From the NCBI GenBank assembly GCA_016722075.1, contig JADKGW010000001.1, positions 5,022,001 through 5,086,000 on the forward strand: a stretch of 64,000 nucleotides of DNA, read 5' to 3'. Below, piece by piece: positions 54,557-64,000 of the stretch. Origin of the DNA: Candidatus Kouleothrix ribensis. GTDB taxonomy: Bacteria > Chloroflexota > Chloroflexia > Chloroflexales > Roseiflexaceae. Position numbers and translations under genes: made by a program. How positions within the stretch are numbered: position 1 is the stretch's first letter; each line of letters opens with the position of its first letter. The notes beneath the pieces were generated by a model that made no database searches, was not told where the DNA came from, and was given only the letters and a program-made list of their open reading frames with translations.

Positions 54557-55957
54557 TTACTGATCGATCCAGTAGCTCACGAGCGCGCCGGTGGCGTCGT
54601 ACAACGCCGCGTCGTCGCGCTGGCTATCGGCCCAGATCGGGCCGCCGCCGGTGTTGGGGAAATCGCGCGTCTGGCCAGGCGCCAATACCCCGCCGATCTG
54701 GTCGTGCTCCTGGTTGCCGTTCAGGCTACACATGTTCCAATCTTCGACACTGACAAACGCCCCGCTGAGGTTCTGAAGCGTCACTACTTCGCTCGGCTTG
54801 TTTACTTTGACGATCCGCACCGGGTAATTGGGCGCGCTGGCCGGGTCGGGGTCGTCTTTGCAGCCATTGAAAGGCGCCGCCGGTGGCAGGTGTTTCTCGG
54901 TTATCGGCAGGTACAGGTGTGGGTTTGGCGCGCTGCCCGGCGTGGTGGTTGGTGTGGCTGACGGCGTCGGCGATACCGGCGGCGTCGGCGAGGCCGTCGG
55001 CGTGGCGGTGGGCGTCGGCGCGTCGGGGCAGACGCCTGTCTGCTGCGCTGGCGGGGTCTTGCCGTAGATGTTCTTGCTGACCTGGTAGGCATGCTGCTCG
55101 AGCTTGAGGGCCTCGGCGCGGGCTGCGGCGCAGCCAGCCGGGCCAAGCTGCACCGCACCGATCAGCGTCATAATCTCGGCGGCTGGATCATTCACTGCGC
55201 CGATCAACACCGTGCCGATATTCGGCGCGTAATACTTCTGCTGGGTAGCCGGGCCATCGAGCGGGCTGGTCTCGTCGATCATCAGCAGATTATCGTAGCA
55301 GGTGCCTAGCACGCAGGCATGCTGGCCCACCGCCGCCACCTGCCCGCAGTCGAGGAAGCCGATGTTGGGCGAATAGCCCTGCAGAAAGATCGGCGAGCCC
55401 ACCTGCGGGCTGCCGGGAATGATCGTGCCGGGCAGCGCGTTGGCAATGCCGGCGAACCAGGTGTCGGGCGCCCCGGTGAACTGGCCACCCGAATAGACCT
55501 CGGGATACTCGCCAAGGTTCCAGATATTCTTGGCGTTGTCCTGGGCATGGAAGGCCAGTTCGGCCTCGGCCAGCACGCCCTGGCTGAAGTCGCGATCCCA
55601 TAGCACGACGGTTCGCACGCCATTGATCACCTTGGTCAGGTCGGTGACGGTGAAGATCACCTGGTGCTCGAGCGGCTGGCCGCCCTGGTTGACATGCCCT
55701 TCGTAGGTGAATTGCATGCCTGGCACCAGCGGGAAGAACTGGTTGTCGATCGTGGCTGAGTTGGTGAAGTTATTGGCTTTGAATGGCGTAAGCTGGTTGC
55801 ACGGCAGCGTGGCCGCAATCTCGGCACCTGGCGGGATGGGCGCCTGGTTGGCCTCCACCGCTACGCTGGCGTCGGTTGTGCCGGCGCTCGGCAACCACAC
55901 CAGCAGCACAGCCAGGATGCACAGTCGGGCAAACTGCGTGCCTGATTGCCTGAACAT
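54557..55957 (-). CDS. Secreted protein with Thr/Pro linker and lamin-tail-like C-terminus
   Basis: A 466-aa protein. A signal peptide (LCILAVLLVWLPSAGTTDA) is followed by a domain of about 230 residues (NQFFPLVPGMQFTYEGHV, VVLWDRDFSQGVLAEAELAFHAQDNAKNIWNLGE) that parallels the first domain of the downstream lipoprotein gene. A PTPTATPT-type linker (about 325-350) leads to HLYLPITEKHLPP. A lamin-tail-type beta domain then closes the protein (VRIVKVNKPSEVVTLQNLSG, APGQTRDFPNTGGGPIW). Its function is unknown; it is probably extracellular. Confidence 0.75.
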   Translation of the reverse strand: MFRQSGTQFARLCILAVLLVWLPSAGTTDASVAVEANQAPIPPGAEIAATLPCNQLTPFKANNFTNSATIDNQFFPLVPGMQFTYEGHVNQGGQPLEHQVIFTVTDLTKVINGVRTVVLWDRDFSQGVLAEAELAFHAQDNAKNIWNLGEYPEVYSGGQFTGAPDTWFAGIANALPGTIIPGSPQVGSPIFLQGYSPNIGFLDCGQVAAVGQHACVLGTCYDNLLMIDETSPLDGPATQQKYYAPNIGTVLIGAVNDPAAEIMTLIGAVQLGPAGCAAARAEALKLEQHAYQVSKNIYGKTPPAQQTGVCPDAPTPTATPTASPTPPVSPTPSATPTTTPGSAPNPHLYLPITEKHLPPAAPFNGCKDDPDPASAPNYPVRIVKVNKPSEVVTLQNLSGAFVSVEDWNMCSLNGNQEHDQIGGVLAPGQTRDFPNTGGGPIWADSQRDDAALYDATGALVSYWIDQ

Positions 55958-56013
55958 CGAAGGCTCCTCTCATACTACATCCCGCGGCCGTTTGCGATGG
56001 ATGACAGTTGTTA

Positions 56014-56041
56014 GGTTGGAGCGGGGGCAGCCGCTCCAACC
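56014..56041 (-). terminator. Hairpin downstream of the RND operon
   Basis: An 11-bp perfect stem (56014-56024 with 56031-56041) and 6-nt loop lie 78 nt after the last RND gene stop, with TAACAAC following on the minus strand. It is a possible terminator that separates the RND operon from the secreted-protein gene. Confidence 0.45.
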
Positions 56042-56118
56042 TTCGCCGCTTCATTCACGTATGCATCCGGATCCGGGGTATTATTTGTAACCCGTGTGAT
56101 CGGTGGAAGGCTATGGTG

Positions 56119-59100
56119 TTAGCTGGCCGGGGCTAACACGGCGGCGGGCACGGCCTTGCGCTGCTTGCCGAAGCGCAGGTACAGCGACGGCACCACGAAC
56201 AGGTTCAGCAGGGTCGATGTGATCAGCCCGCCCAGGATCACGATCGCCATCGGGTATTCGATCTCGTGGCCGGGCACATCGCCGGCTATCACCAGCGGCA
56301 CCAGCGCCAGGCCGGTAGCCAGGGCGGTCATCAAAATCGGCGAGAGCCGCTCGCTGGCGCCGCGCAAGATCAGCTCGGGGCCGAACTCGGCGCCCTCATG
56401 GCGCTCGAGGTGCTGGTAGTGGTTGATCAGCATGATCTTGTTGCGCGCCGCGATGCCGAACACCGTCAGGAAGCCCACCAGCGACCCGAGCGAGATCACG
56501 TCGCCGGTGAAGTAGGCCGCCAGCAGCCCGCCCACCAGCGCCGAGGGCAGGGTCATGAAGCCGAGGATGGCCAGGCGCAGGTTGCCGAACGAGGCCAGCA
56601 AGATCAGCAGCACGCCGATCGCCGCCGCCACTGCGAACAGCAGCAGGCGGTTCTGCGCGGCCTGGCGCTCGGCATACTCGCCCAACACCTCGGCGTGATA
56701 GCCGAGCGGGAAGGTGACATTCTGCAGGCGCCTGTTCACGTCGGCCATGGTCGCGGCCAGGTCGCGGTCGCGCACATTACCGCTCACGTCGATCCGGCGC
56801 GAGGCGTTCTCGCGGTAGATCACGCTCTGTGCCGGCGCGATGCGCACATCGGCCACATCGCCCAGCCGCACCTGCTTGCCGTCGGGCGTGTCGATCGGCA
56901 TGGCGCGAATGCTGCTCAGGCTGCTGCGTGTTGCGGGCGTGCTCCATACCTGCACATCGTAGGCTTTGCCGTTTCTGAACAGGTCGCCCACCTCTTCGCC
57001 CGACATAAGCGTGGCCGCCGCGCGCCGCACGTCGCCGGGCTTGATGCCGTAGCGCTGGGCCGCCGCCAGGTTCACCTCAACCTGGATCTGCGGCACTTCC
57101 GACTGCAACTGCACGTGCAGGTCGGTGACGCCCGAGATGCCTTTTAGCGCCTGCTCGACCTCATCGGCTTTGCTGTGAATGCCTTTCAGGTCGGGGCCGT
57201 AGATCCGCACCACAAACGTCTCGCTCGACCCCGTCAGCACCTCGTCGATCCGCTCGTTCAGGTAGGTCTCGACATTGTGGAACAGGCCGGGGTAGCCGTA
57301 CACCACCTCCTCGATCGCCGCTACAGTCTGCTTGTAATCGGCCTGCGGGTCGACGCTGATCCAGTTCTCGCCGAAGTTCACGCCGTTCAGCTCATCGGCC
57401 AGCAGCGCCTGCCCGATGTGCGAGCCGAAGTTGCGCACGCCGGGGATCTGGCGCAGCTCGCGGCTCACCTGGGTGACGATGCGCTGCTCTTCGGGCACCG
57501 ATGTGCCGGGCTTGGTGATCCAGTGGATCAGGAAGTCGCGCTCTTTGAACTCGGGGAACAGCGACTGGCCCAGCAGCGGCAGCACCGCCACGCCGATCAG
57601 CATGATCACGGCGGTGGCCGCGAACACCGGCCCCGGCCGGCGGATGATCCGGCCCAGCAGCGGCTCGTAGATGCGCTGGAGCCAGAGCACCAGCGGCGGG
57701 TTGTGGCGCTCGATCGGCGCTTTGGCCAGCAGCAGCAGGCACAGCGCCGGGGTCAGCGTCAATGCCACCAGCATCGACACCATCACCGCCAGGCCGTAGG
57801 CCACCGCCAGCGGCTGGAAGAATGCGCCCGACAGCCCGCCCATGAAGAAGATCGGCAGCAGCACCACTGCGTCGATCACGGTGGCGTGGATGATCGCCTG
57901 GCGCACTTCCAGCGATGCTTCGAGAATAATGCTGGCGGTTGATTTGGTGCTGCCTTGCTTGCGATACTGGCGCAGCCGCCGCACGATATTTTCAACATCG
58001 ATAATCGCGTCGTCTACCACTACGCCGATCGCGATCACGAAGCCGGCCAGGATCATGGTGTTGATCGTCGAGCCGTACATGTACAGCACCACGCCGCCGG
58101 CCACCAGCGAGAGCGGGATGGCGATCAGGCTGATCAGTGCGGTGCGCCACTCGAATAGGAATGCGCCCAGCACCAGCATCACCAGCACACAGCCGAGGAT
58201 CAGCGCCTTGGTCAGGTTGTCGAGCGCGACCTGGATGAAGTCGGCCGGCCGGAAGATCGTCGAGTCCATCTCGATGCCCGGCAGGCCCGGCCGCAGCTGG
58301 TCGATCGCCTGCTCGACGCCGCGGGTCACGTCGAGCGTGTTGGCCCACGGGAATTTCTCGACTACCAGCATCAGGCCGGGGCCATCGTTCACCACCGCGT
58401 CGCCGATCAGCGGCCAGGTGCTGTCCTTCACGTCGGCCACGTCGCTCAGGCGTAGCGGCGAGCCGTCGCTCTTCTTGCGGTCGCTGATCGGGATGCCGGC
58501 CAGCTCTTCGGCGGTCTTGATCGGCGAGATCGGGTGGATGGTCAGCCGCTGGTTGGGGGTCTCGAGTATGCCGCCAGTGCCGATCACCGCGCCGTTCGAG
58601 TAGTACAGCAACCCGGCGTCGAGCGCGTCCGAGGTGGTTTGCTTGACATCTTCAAGCGTTACACCATGCTGGGCCATGCGCACCGGGTCGGCCTGCACCT
58701 GCGGCATCCTGATCCGCTCGCCCCAGATCGCCACGTTCGCCACGCCGGGCACGCGCAGCAGCCGCGCGCGGATGGTCCAGTAGGCGATCATCGACATGTC
58801 GATCAGCGAGACGTTTTTCGACGAGAGGCCGATCTTGACTACACGGCCGGTGGTCGACACCGGCGGCATCATCACGGGCGGGGCTGCCCAGGTTGGCATG
58901 GTCGGCAGCACCGTCTGTAGCCGTTCTTGCACCAGCTGGCGCGCGCGCAGCACATCGGTGCCGGGCTTGAACAGCAGCTCGATCGACGACAGGTCGGGGA
59001 TGGATTTCGAGCGCATCAGCTCGAGCCCCTCGACCCCGTTGAAGGCCTGTTCGAGCGGCACCGTCACCAGCGACTCGACTTCCTCGGACGAAAGCCCAAG

Positions 59101-59259
59101 GCTGGGGGTCTGGATCTCGACCCGTGGCGGCGCGAATTCGGGAAACACGTCCATTGGCGTGTTCGGCAGCTGCGCCATGCCGAAGAACATCATCGCGGCG
59201 GCTATCGCCAGCACCACGAAGCGTAGCTTCAGGCTTGTTCCAACCATCCACCGTATCAT
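56119..59259 (-). CDS. HME-type RND efflux permease (CusA/CzcA-like), first copy
   Basis: A 1046-aa proton-driven permease with 12 membrane helices and two large extracytoplasmic loops. The opening helix is followed by [27 protein letters not shown], the usual RND porter start. In helix 4 [17 protein letters not shown] (412-428) carries the acidic residues of the proton relay. It belongs with the CusA/CzcA (heavy-metal) branch by this segment and length. The substrate is unknown. The gene lies 22 bp after the mini-adaptor gene and ends the operon. Confidence 0.93.
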   Translation of the reverse strand: MIRWMVGTSLKLRFVVLAIAAAMMFFGMAQLPNTPMDVFPEFAPPRVEIQTPSLGLSSEEVESLVTVPLEQAFNGVEGLELMRSKSIPDLSSIELLFKPGTDVLRARQLVQERLQTVLPTMPTWAAPPVMMPPVSTTGRVVKIGLSSKNVSLIDMSMIAYWTIRARLLRVPGVANVAIWGERIRMPQVQADPVRMAQHGVTLEDVKQTTSDALDAGLLYYSNGAVIGTGGILETPNQRLTIHPISPIKTAEELAGIPISDRKKSDGSPLRLSDVADVKDSTWPLIGDAVVNDGPGLMLVVEKFPWANTLDVTRGVEQAIDQLRPGLPGIEMDSTIFRPADFIQVALDNLTKALILGCVLVMLVLGAFLFEWRTALISLIAIPLSLVAGGVVLYMYGSTINTMILAGFVIAIGVVVDDAIIDVENIVRRLRQYRKQGSTKSTASIILEASLEVRQAIIHATVIDAVVLLPIFFMGGLSGAFFQPLAVAYGLAVMVSMLVALTLTPALCLLLLAKAPIERHNPPLVLWLQRIYEPLLGRIIRRPGPVFAATAVIMLIGVAVLPLLGQSLFPEFKERDFLIHWITKPGTSVPEEQRIVTQVSRELRQIPGVRNFGSHIGQALLADELNGVNFGENWISVDPQADYKQTVAAIEEVVYGYPGLFHNVETYLNERIDEVLTGSSETFVVRIYGPDLKGIHSKADEVEQALKGISGVTDLHVQLQSEVPQIQVEVNLAAAQRYGIKPGDVRRAAATLMSGEEVGDLFRNGKAYDVQVWSTPATRSSLSSIRAMPIDTPDGKQVRLGDVADVRIAPAQSVIYRENASRRIDVSGNVRDRDLAATMADVNRRLQNVTFPLGYHAEVLGEYAERQAAQNRLLLFAVAAAIGVLLILLASFGNLRLAILGFMTLPSALVGGLLAAYFTGDVISLGSLVGFLTVFGIAARNKIMLINHYQHLERHEGAEFGPELILRGASERLSPILMTALATGLALVPLVIAGDVPGHEIEYPMAIVILGGLITSTLLNLFVVPSLYLRFGKQRKAVPAAVLAPAS

Positions 59260-59281
59260 AGCTGGGCTCCTCCTCGCGCAG

Positions 59282-59728
59282 TTACTCTTCCTCGAACTCG
59301 AACTCGGCGCCGTACAGCTCGGTTGCCCCGGTCGTCACTATGGCGCTGCCGGCCGGAAGATCATCGGTGACGAACACCTGGTCGCCCTGAATATCGTCGA
59401 CCGTAACGGCGTGGCGCACGAAGGTCAGCGGCTCGGAGTTGATGTACACCCAGGTTGCGCCATCGGTGTCGTAGATGATCGAGGAGTACGGGATGACCTT
59501 GCGCGCGACGCCATTCAGCGGCGCCTCGCGCACCTGGCTGGTCTGGATGTCGAGCCGCCTGGCGGCCTGCTCGCTGAGGATCGCGCGCGAGGGATCGTTG
59601 CCCTCGAGCTGCTCGATTGTGATATTGTGGTTCTCTTCGGTGGCGGCCTCGGGGCTCTGCCCACACGCGCCCAACGTCAGCGCCGCTCCGATCAGCGCCA
59701 CGGCCAGCCGGCGATAGTTCAGTTTCAT
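59282..59728 (-). CDS. Miniature RND periplasmic-adaptor lipoprotein
   Basis: A 148-aa protein. The lipobox is LGAC (19-22). After a short tether it contains only the parts at the C-terminal end of a CusB/CzcB adaptor: LSEQAARRLDIQTSQV, then RKVIPYSSIIYDTDGATWVYI, PLTFVRHAVTVDDIQGDQVFVTD and the ending GATELYGAEFE. The alpha-hairpin and lipoyl domains, which in Proteobacteria reach the outer-membrane channel, are absent; full adaptors have 350-400 aa. It lies between two permease genes (gaps 50 and 22 bp). It probably acts as a cap or seal on the outer face of the membrane permease. Confidence 0.82.
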   Translation of the reverse strand: MKLNYRRLAVALIGAALTLGACGQSPEAATEENHNITIEQLEGNDPSRAILSEQAARRLDIQTSQVREAPLNGVARKVIPYSSIIYDTDGATWVYINSEPLTFVRHAVTVDDIQGDQVFVTDDLPAGSAIVTTGATELYGAEFEFEEE

Positions 59729-59778
59729 GCACTTCCTCCTGATGTCTTGGTAAGCGGGCTTACGCGGTGGCCCCTACG

Positions 59779-62700
59779 CTACAACGCCGCACCGACAGCA
59801 CCCGGCTCGCCCATGCCGGCGGCCGCGAGATCAAGCTCGTCTACGGTTGTGACCCGCAGGCTCAGGTATAGTGCCGGCAGGATGAACAGGTTGAGCACAG
59901 TCGCTGTCACGAGCCCGCCCAGCAGCGTGATCGCCAGCGGCCGCACGATCTCGAGGCCGGCGATGTCGCCCAGGAATAGCGTGCCAAGCAGTGCCAGGCC
60001 GGTGGCGAACGCCGTCGCCAGCGTCGGCGTGAGCCGCTCGCCCGCGCCGCGCAGCACCATGTCGGCGCCGAACGGCTCGCCGGCGCGTACAAGCTGGCGG
60101 TAGCGGCTGATCAGCAGGATCTGGCCGCGCGTGGCGATGCCGAACACCGCCAGCAGGCCACCCAGCGCGCCGATCGAGAGTGCGCCGCCGGCCGCCAGCG
60201 TGGCCAGCAGCCCGCCCGCCAGCGCCGCCGGCAGCGCCACGAACGATAGCAGCGCCAGCCGCCAGCTGCCATACGCGGCCTGCAGCAGGAAGAATATACT
60301 GAGCGCTGCGGCAATCGCCAGCATCAGCAGGCGGGTCTGGGCGCCCTGCTGCTCGGCGTAGCTGCCCAGCACCTCGGCGTGATACTCCATGGGGAACTGG
60401 AGCTGCCGGATGTGGCTGTCGATCTCGGCCGCCACCGCGCCAAGCTCGCGGCCCCGCACATCGGCCACCACATCGAGGTAGCGCTTGACCGCGTCGTGGC
60501 GGATGATGCTTGGCGCCGGCACGATCCGCACCTTGGCCAGATCGCCCAGCCGCACGCGCGCGCCGCTCGGCGTGTCGATCTGCAGCTCGTTAATGCTGCT
60601 GATGCTATTGCGCGTCGCGGGCGTGCTCCACACCACCACGTCGAACACTTTTTGCTCTTCGAATAGGTTGCCAACCTGCAGGCCCGACAACATGGTCGCA
60701 GCGGTGCGCCGCACATCGCCCGGCTTGATGCCGTAGCGCTGCGCTGCGGCCAGATCGACCTCGATCTCGAGCGTGGGCTGCTGCACCGGCAGGTTGATCC
60801 GCGAGCCGACGATCCCGGCGATCCCGGCCAGCGACTGCTTCACATTCTCGGCCTGGAGCCGCAGCAGGTCGGATGTATCGCCATACACGCGCACCACCAG
60901 CGTGCTGTCCGGCCGGCCCACCAGGTTTTCGCTCTCGGCCCGCAGCGCAGTCTTCACGCTATGGCGAATGCCGGGGTAGCCGTCGATCACCGACTGGATC
61001 GCCGCCGCCGTGCTGTCGTAGTCGGCGGCCGGGTCGAGGCTGACCCACACCTGGGCCGAGCTGACATTCACAACCTGGTCGCCCTGGATCGCACGCCCGA
61101 CCTCGGCGCCGACGTTGCTGACGCCTGCAATGCCGCGCAGCTCCTGGCTGACCCGGCCGGCGATCCGGCTCATCTCGGGCTGCGAGGTGCCGGGCGGGCC
61201 GCTCAGGCTGATCAGCAAATTATGCTCTTTGAAGGTTGGTAGTAGCGCCGGGCTGAGGAACGGCAGCGCCGCCAGGCCGGCCACGATCAGCAGCCCGAGC
61301 GCCAGGTAGGCCAGGCGCGGGGTGCGCAGTAGGCCGGCCAGCCGCCGCTCGTAGCCGCGTTGGAGCGCAGCCGCCAGCGGGGCCGGGCGGTAGCCGGCCG
61401 ATGTGCGGCTAAACAGCAGCAGGCACAGCGCCGGCGCCACAATCAGCGCCACCGCCAGCGCGGCCAGCACCGCCAGCAGGTACGATAACGCCAGCGGCTG
61501 GAGGAATGTGCCGAGCGCCCCGGCCACGAAGAACACCGGCGCGATGGCCAGCACCAGAATGAGCGTGGCATACAGCAGCGGGCCGCGCAGCTCGAGCACC
61601 GCCGCCAGGATCACCTGCGCGGCCGGCTGGTCGCCGCGGGCCTCGCGCAGCCGCCGCACTACATGCTCGGCATCGACGATCGCCTCGTCGATCAGCACGC
61701 CGGCAGCCGTCACCAGGCCAACCACCACCATGATATTGAAGGTTGCACCGCGCAGGTACAGCACCAGCCCGGCCACCACCAGCGCCATTGGGATGCAGAT
61801 CAGGCTGATCAGCACGGTGCGCCACTCGAAGAAGAAGGCTGCCAGCGCCAGCAGCACCGCGATAAAGCCGATCAGCAGCGTCAGCACCAGGTTATTCATC
61901 ATCAGCTGGATGAAGTCGGCCGGCCGAAAGATGCTTGTGTCGGCGTTCACGCCCGGCAGGCCCGGCCGCATGTCGGCGAGCGCCTGCTCGACCGCGCTGG
62001 TCACGTCGGCGGTGTTGGCGCCGGGGAACTTCTCGATCACCAGCATCACGCTCGCGCCGTCGTTGGTGAGCGCGTCGCCGATCAGCGGCTGATGATCTTC
62101 GACGATAGTGGCCACATCGCTGAGCCGTAGTGACGTCTCTTCGATCGGCACCTGCGCCAGGCTATCGGGCGAAACGATCGGCAGGATGTGGCGGATGCCC
62201 AGCCGCTGATTGGCGGTGTCGATGAACCCGCCCGTGCCGGGTGTCGAGGCCTCGACGAAGCTCAACGACGACACCCACAGCGCGTTGGCGGTGGTCTCGA
62301 GCACCTGGATCAGCGAAACATTCTGCTCTTGCAGGCGCTGTGGGTCAACCTGCACCTGCAGCTGCCGGTCGCGCTGGCCCCAGATCGCCACATTCGCTAC
62401 GCCCGGCACGCCCATCAGCCGCGGCGCGATCGTCCAGCGCGCCAGCACCGACATCTGGATCAGCGAGAGCTGCTTCGAAGAAAGCCCAACCATCAGCACG
62501 CGGCTGCTCGACGATAACGGCTGGAGCATGGTCGGCGGCTTCGACACATGCGGCAGCGCCACCGCCTGAGTCATGCGCTCCGACACCATCTGGCGCGCGC
62601 GGATCAGGTCGGTGCCGGGCTGGAACAGCAGCACGATCGACGAGAGCCCCGGCACCGACTCCGAGCTGATCGTCTGGAGCCAGGGCAGGCCGTTGAGCAA

Positions 62701-62913
62701 ATCTTGCTCGAGCGGCACGGTGATCAGCTGTTCGACCTCCTGGGCCGAAAGCCCGAGCGACTCGGTCTGGATCTCGACATAAGGCGGCGTAAACTCGGGC
62801 AACACGTCCACCGGCATGGCGCGCATCTGCGCGATGCCGAAGAACAGTAGGCCCGCAGCCAGGGCCACGACGACGAGCCGAAACTTCAGGCTCGCCCCAA
62901 CGATCCGGTGCAT
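59779..62913 (-). CDS. HME-type RND efflux permease, second copy
   Basis: A 1044-aa paralogue of the neighbouring permease with the same RND start (MPVDVLPEFTPPYVEIQTESLGLSAQEVE) and a helix-4 segment GVLIDEAIVDAEHVVRR near residue 400. There Glu and His replace Asp and Asn of the first copy, so the proton-relay residues differ. Met 62913 has GGGAGG upstream. It is the first gene of the three-gene operon. The two permeases may form a heteromer, as MdtB and MdtC do, or separate pumps sharing one adaptor. Confidence 0.92.
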   Translation of the reverse strand: MHRIVGASLKFRLVVVALAAGLLFFGIAQMRAMPVDVLPEFTPPYVEIQTESLGLSAQEVEQLITVPLEQDLLNGLPWLQTISSESVPGLSSIVLLFQPGTDLIRARQMVSERMTQAVALPHVSKPPTMLQPLSSSSRVLMVGLSSKQLSLIQMSVLARWTIAPRLMGVPGVANVAIWGQRDRQLQVQVDPQRLQEQNVSLIQVLETTANALWVSSLSFVEASTPGTGGFIDTANQRLGIRHILPIVSPDSLAQVPIEETSLRLSDVATIVEDHQPLIGDALTNDGASVMLVIEKFPGANTADVTSAVEQALADMRPGLPGVNADTSIFRPADFIQLMMNNLVLTLLIGFIAVLLALAAFFFEWRTVLISLICIPMALVVAGLVLYLRGATFNIMVVVGLVTAAGVLIDEAIVDAEHVVRRLREARGDQPAAQVILAAVLELRGPLLYATLILVLAIAPVFFVAGALGTFLQPLALSYLLAVLAALAVALIVAPALCLLLFSRTSAGYRPAPLAAALQRGYERRLAGLLRTPRLAYLALGLLIVAGLAALPFLSPALLPTFKEHNLLISLSGPPGTSQPEMSRIAGRVSQELRGIAGVSNVGAEVGRAIQGDQVVNVSSAQVWVSLDPAADYDSTAAAIQSVIDGYPGIRHSVKTALRAESENLVGRPDSTLVVRVYGDTSDLLRLQAENVKQSLAGIAGIVGSRINLPVQQPTLEIEVDLAAAQRYGIKPGDVRRTAATMLSGLQVGNLFEEQKVFDVVVWSTPATRNSISSINELQIDTPSGARVRLGDLAKVRIVPAPSIIRHDAVKRYLDVVADVRGRELGAVAAEIDSHIRQLQFPMEYHAEVLGSYAEQQGAQTRLLMLAIAAALSIFFLLQAAYGSWRLALLSFVALPAALAGGLLATLAAGGALSIGALGGLLAVFGIATRGQILLISRYRQLVRAGEPFGADMVLRGAGERLTPTLATAFATGLALLGTLFLGDIAGLEIVRPLAITLLGGLVTATVLNLFILPALYLSLRVTTVDELDLAAAGMGEPGAVGAAL

Positions 62914-63265
62914 TGGCAACCTCCCTGTGTGGCTAGATGCCCCCAAAGAATAATTCTTCACCACGTGATGAATCCGATCGGATTGCTCTATTTGTGCAGG
63001 CCGGACGCGGGCATAGCAAAGCCGCGCTCGTTATCCGAGCGCCGCCCAACGGCTATGCAGGCAGCCTGGAGCCAGCGCGCACATATGGTGCGCTCACGCC
63101 AGGCGCTGGCACAAGCGCATCGGGCCGGTGGGTGCGGTGGTACGTGCGATATGGGCGAGATACGTTAAGCTGGATGTGTACTAGCGATGATAAGACAAAT
63201 CCCCCCTGGCTGCATCAGGCAGCTGGGGGGATTATCGGCAGCCGGGTGGCTAGTATTTGGGCTGG
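62914..63265. other. 352-bp spacer between the RND operon and the response regulator
   Basis: It holds the terminator of the response-regulator gene at its right end; the RND operon promoter must lie in it, but I cannot point to convincing -35/-10 elements. No further gene is seen. Confidence 0.5.
63198..63233 (-). terminator. Terminator after the response-regulator gene
   Basis: A long stem with AATCCCCCC paired to GGGGGGATT and GCTGC paired to GCAGC (one bulge), followed on the minus strand by TGTCTTATC. It starts 33 nt after the stop. Confidence 0.7.
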
Positions 63266-63907
63266 TCAGTTGACCAGGTGCCGCTGTACGGCCAGGGCCA
63301 CCGCCTCGACCCGGCTGGTGACCTCGAGCTTGGCCAGGATGCTGCTGACAAAGAACTTGATGGTTGAGCGGCTCACCATCAGGCGCTCGGCGATCTCGGT
63401 ATTGTTCAGGCCCGCGATCATCAGCGTCAGCACATCGCGCTCACGCGCGGTCAGGTTGCGGGCCGGCTCGTGCCGGTGAGTGGTGGCATGGATCAGCGCC
63501 TTGGCCACCTCGGGCGCGAAGGTGGGCCGCCCACTGTGGGCCGCGCGCACGGCAGCGGCCAGCTCCTCGGCCGACACATTCTTGAGCAGGTAGCCGATCG
63601 CGCCGGCCTGTAGCACCGCGCGCACCAGCTCTTCATCCCAAAAACTGGTCAGCGCGATCACCTGTGTGTCTGCGCTGCGCTGGCGAATCGCGCGCGTCGC
63701 GCTGGTGCCGTCGATGCCCGGCATCACCAGATCCATCAGCACGACATCCGGGCGCAGCGCCTCGCAGAAGCGAATTGCGTCCTGGCCGCTGGCAGCCTCG
63801 CCGGCCAGCTCGAGGTCGTCGAACACCTGGAGAAAGGCGATCAGCCCGCTCCGCACCACCGCATGATCGTCGACCACCAGCACGCGAACACGGCTGTGTT
63901 CAGTCAT
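63266..63907 (-). CDS. NarL/FixJ-family response regulator
   Basis: A 213-aa protein. The receiver domain (1-125) has the acidic pair DD at 13-14, phospho-acceptor Asp59 (DVVLMDLVMPG), Thr in IALTSF and Lys in GYLLKN. A LuxR-type helix-turn-helix follows at about 145-210 (LTARERDVLTLMIAGLNNTEIAERLMVSRSTIKFFVSSILAKL). ATG 63907 has GGGAGGG upstream. The partner kinase is probably encoded just beyond the right edge. Its position directly upstream of the RND operon suggests, but does not show, that it regulates the pump. Confidence 0.94.
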   Translation of the reverse strand: MTEHSRVRVLVVDDHAVVRSGLIAFLQVFDDLELAGEAASGQDAIRFCEALRPDVVLMDLVMPGIDGTSATRAIRQRSADTQVIALTSFWDEELVRAVLQAGAIGYLLKNVSAEELAAAVRAAHSGRPTFAPEVAKALIHATTHRHEPARNLTARERDVLTLMIAGLNNTEIAERLMVSRSTIKFFVSSILAKLEVTSRVEAVALAVQRHLVN

Positions 63908-64000
63908 ACCACCCTCCCACCACATACTGATCGACATCGGCTCGGGCAAACTTGTTTCCAGGTAGTTGATTGGTGCCGGCAGGTGGCTGCGACCAGACCA

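Noticed and set aside
63908..64000. C-terminal end of a sensor histidine kinase
   Set aside because: More than one frame is open in these 93 bases and none shows a kinase motif; too short to call.

Overview
The window is GC-rich chromosomal DNA that looks like a filamentous or phototrophic Chloroflexota lineage (Chloroflexia, Roseiflexus/Kouleothrix-like). This assignment is an inference. It rests on paired DUF4013 membrane proteins, large secreted proteins with Thr/Pro-rich linkers, a ThrRS without a TGS domain, methylmalonyl-CoA mutase, and an RND system whose adaptor is too short to reach an outer-membrane channel. No rRNA, tRNA or CRISPR array was recognised.

Layout. (1) 1-3630: end of a solute-binding protein, then livHMGF, a branched-chain amino-acid type ABC importer. 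(2) 3662-14624: leftward genes for an O-antigen-ligase/TPR membrane protein, RecN, a CDP-alcohol phosphatidyltransferase, a PfkB kinase, ParB, ParA with a perfect parS site, and a LysM/SH3/M23 peptidase. (3) 14.8-17.6 kb: a bifunctional-nuclease-domain gene; a probable replication origin with three perfect DnaA boxes, two weaker boxes and a DnaA-trio-like run, without dnaA beside it; a precisely delimited IS66-family insertion with an 8-bp duplication and a frameshifted transposase; and the SRP RNA gene with promoter and terminator. (4) 17.6-24.7 kb: NUDIX hydrolase, RsbS/RsbT stress module, SulP transporter, a small gene, and a large secreted caspase-fold (C25-like) protein with six exact GRISAI repeats. 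(5) 24.8-38.9 kb: a soluble-adenylyl-cyclase-like regulator, a secreted FN3 protein, two DUF4013 proteins, CinA, a YtxH protein, a sugar isomerase, ThrRS and a membrane-anchored hypothetical. (6) 39.3-54.3 kb: LOG-family hydrolase, VOC protein, methylmalonyl-CoA mutase large subunit, a 1.2-kb cluster of palindromic repeats, PIG-L deacetylase, flavin-type oxidoreductase, an ABC ATPase apparently starting at ATT, ferritin, an aminotransferase with a small membrane peptide, SbcC/Rad50, a DAO-type oxidase and a lipoprotein. (7) 54.5-63.9 kb: a secreted protein related to that lipoprotein, an operon of two HME-type RND permeases around a miniature adaptor lipoprotein, and a NarL-type response regulator.

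How it fits together. Segments 2 and 3 form an origin/segregation neighbourhood: parS lies about 3 kb from the DnaA boxes, and every gene between 3.7 and 14.6 kb points away from them. The least explained material is intergenic: a dispersed family of hairpins with similar flanks but different stems, and the 42.5-43.7 kb palindrome-rich repeat cluster.
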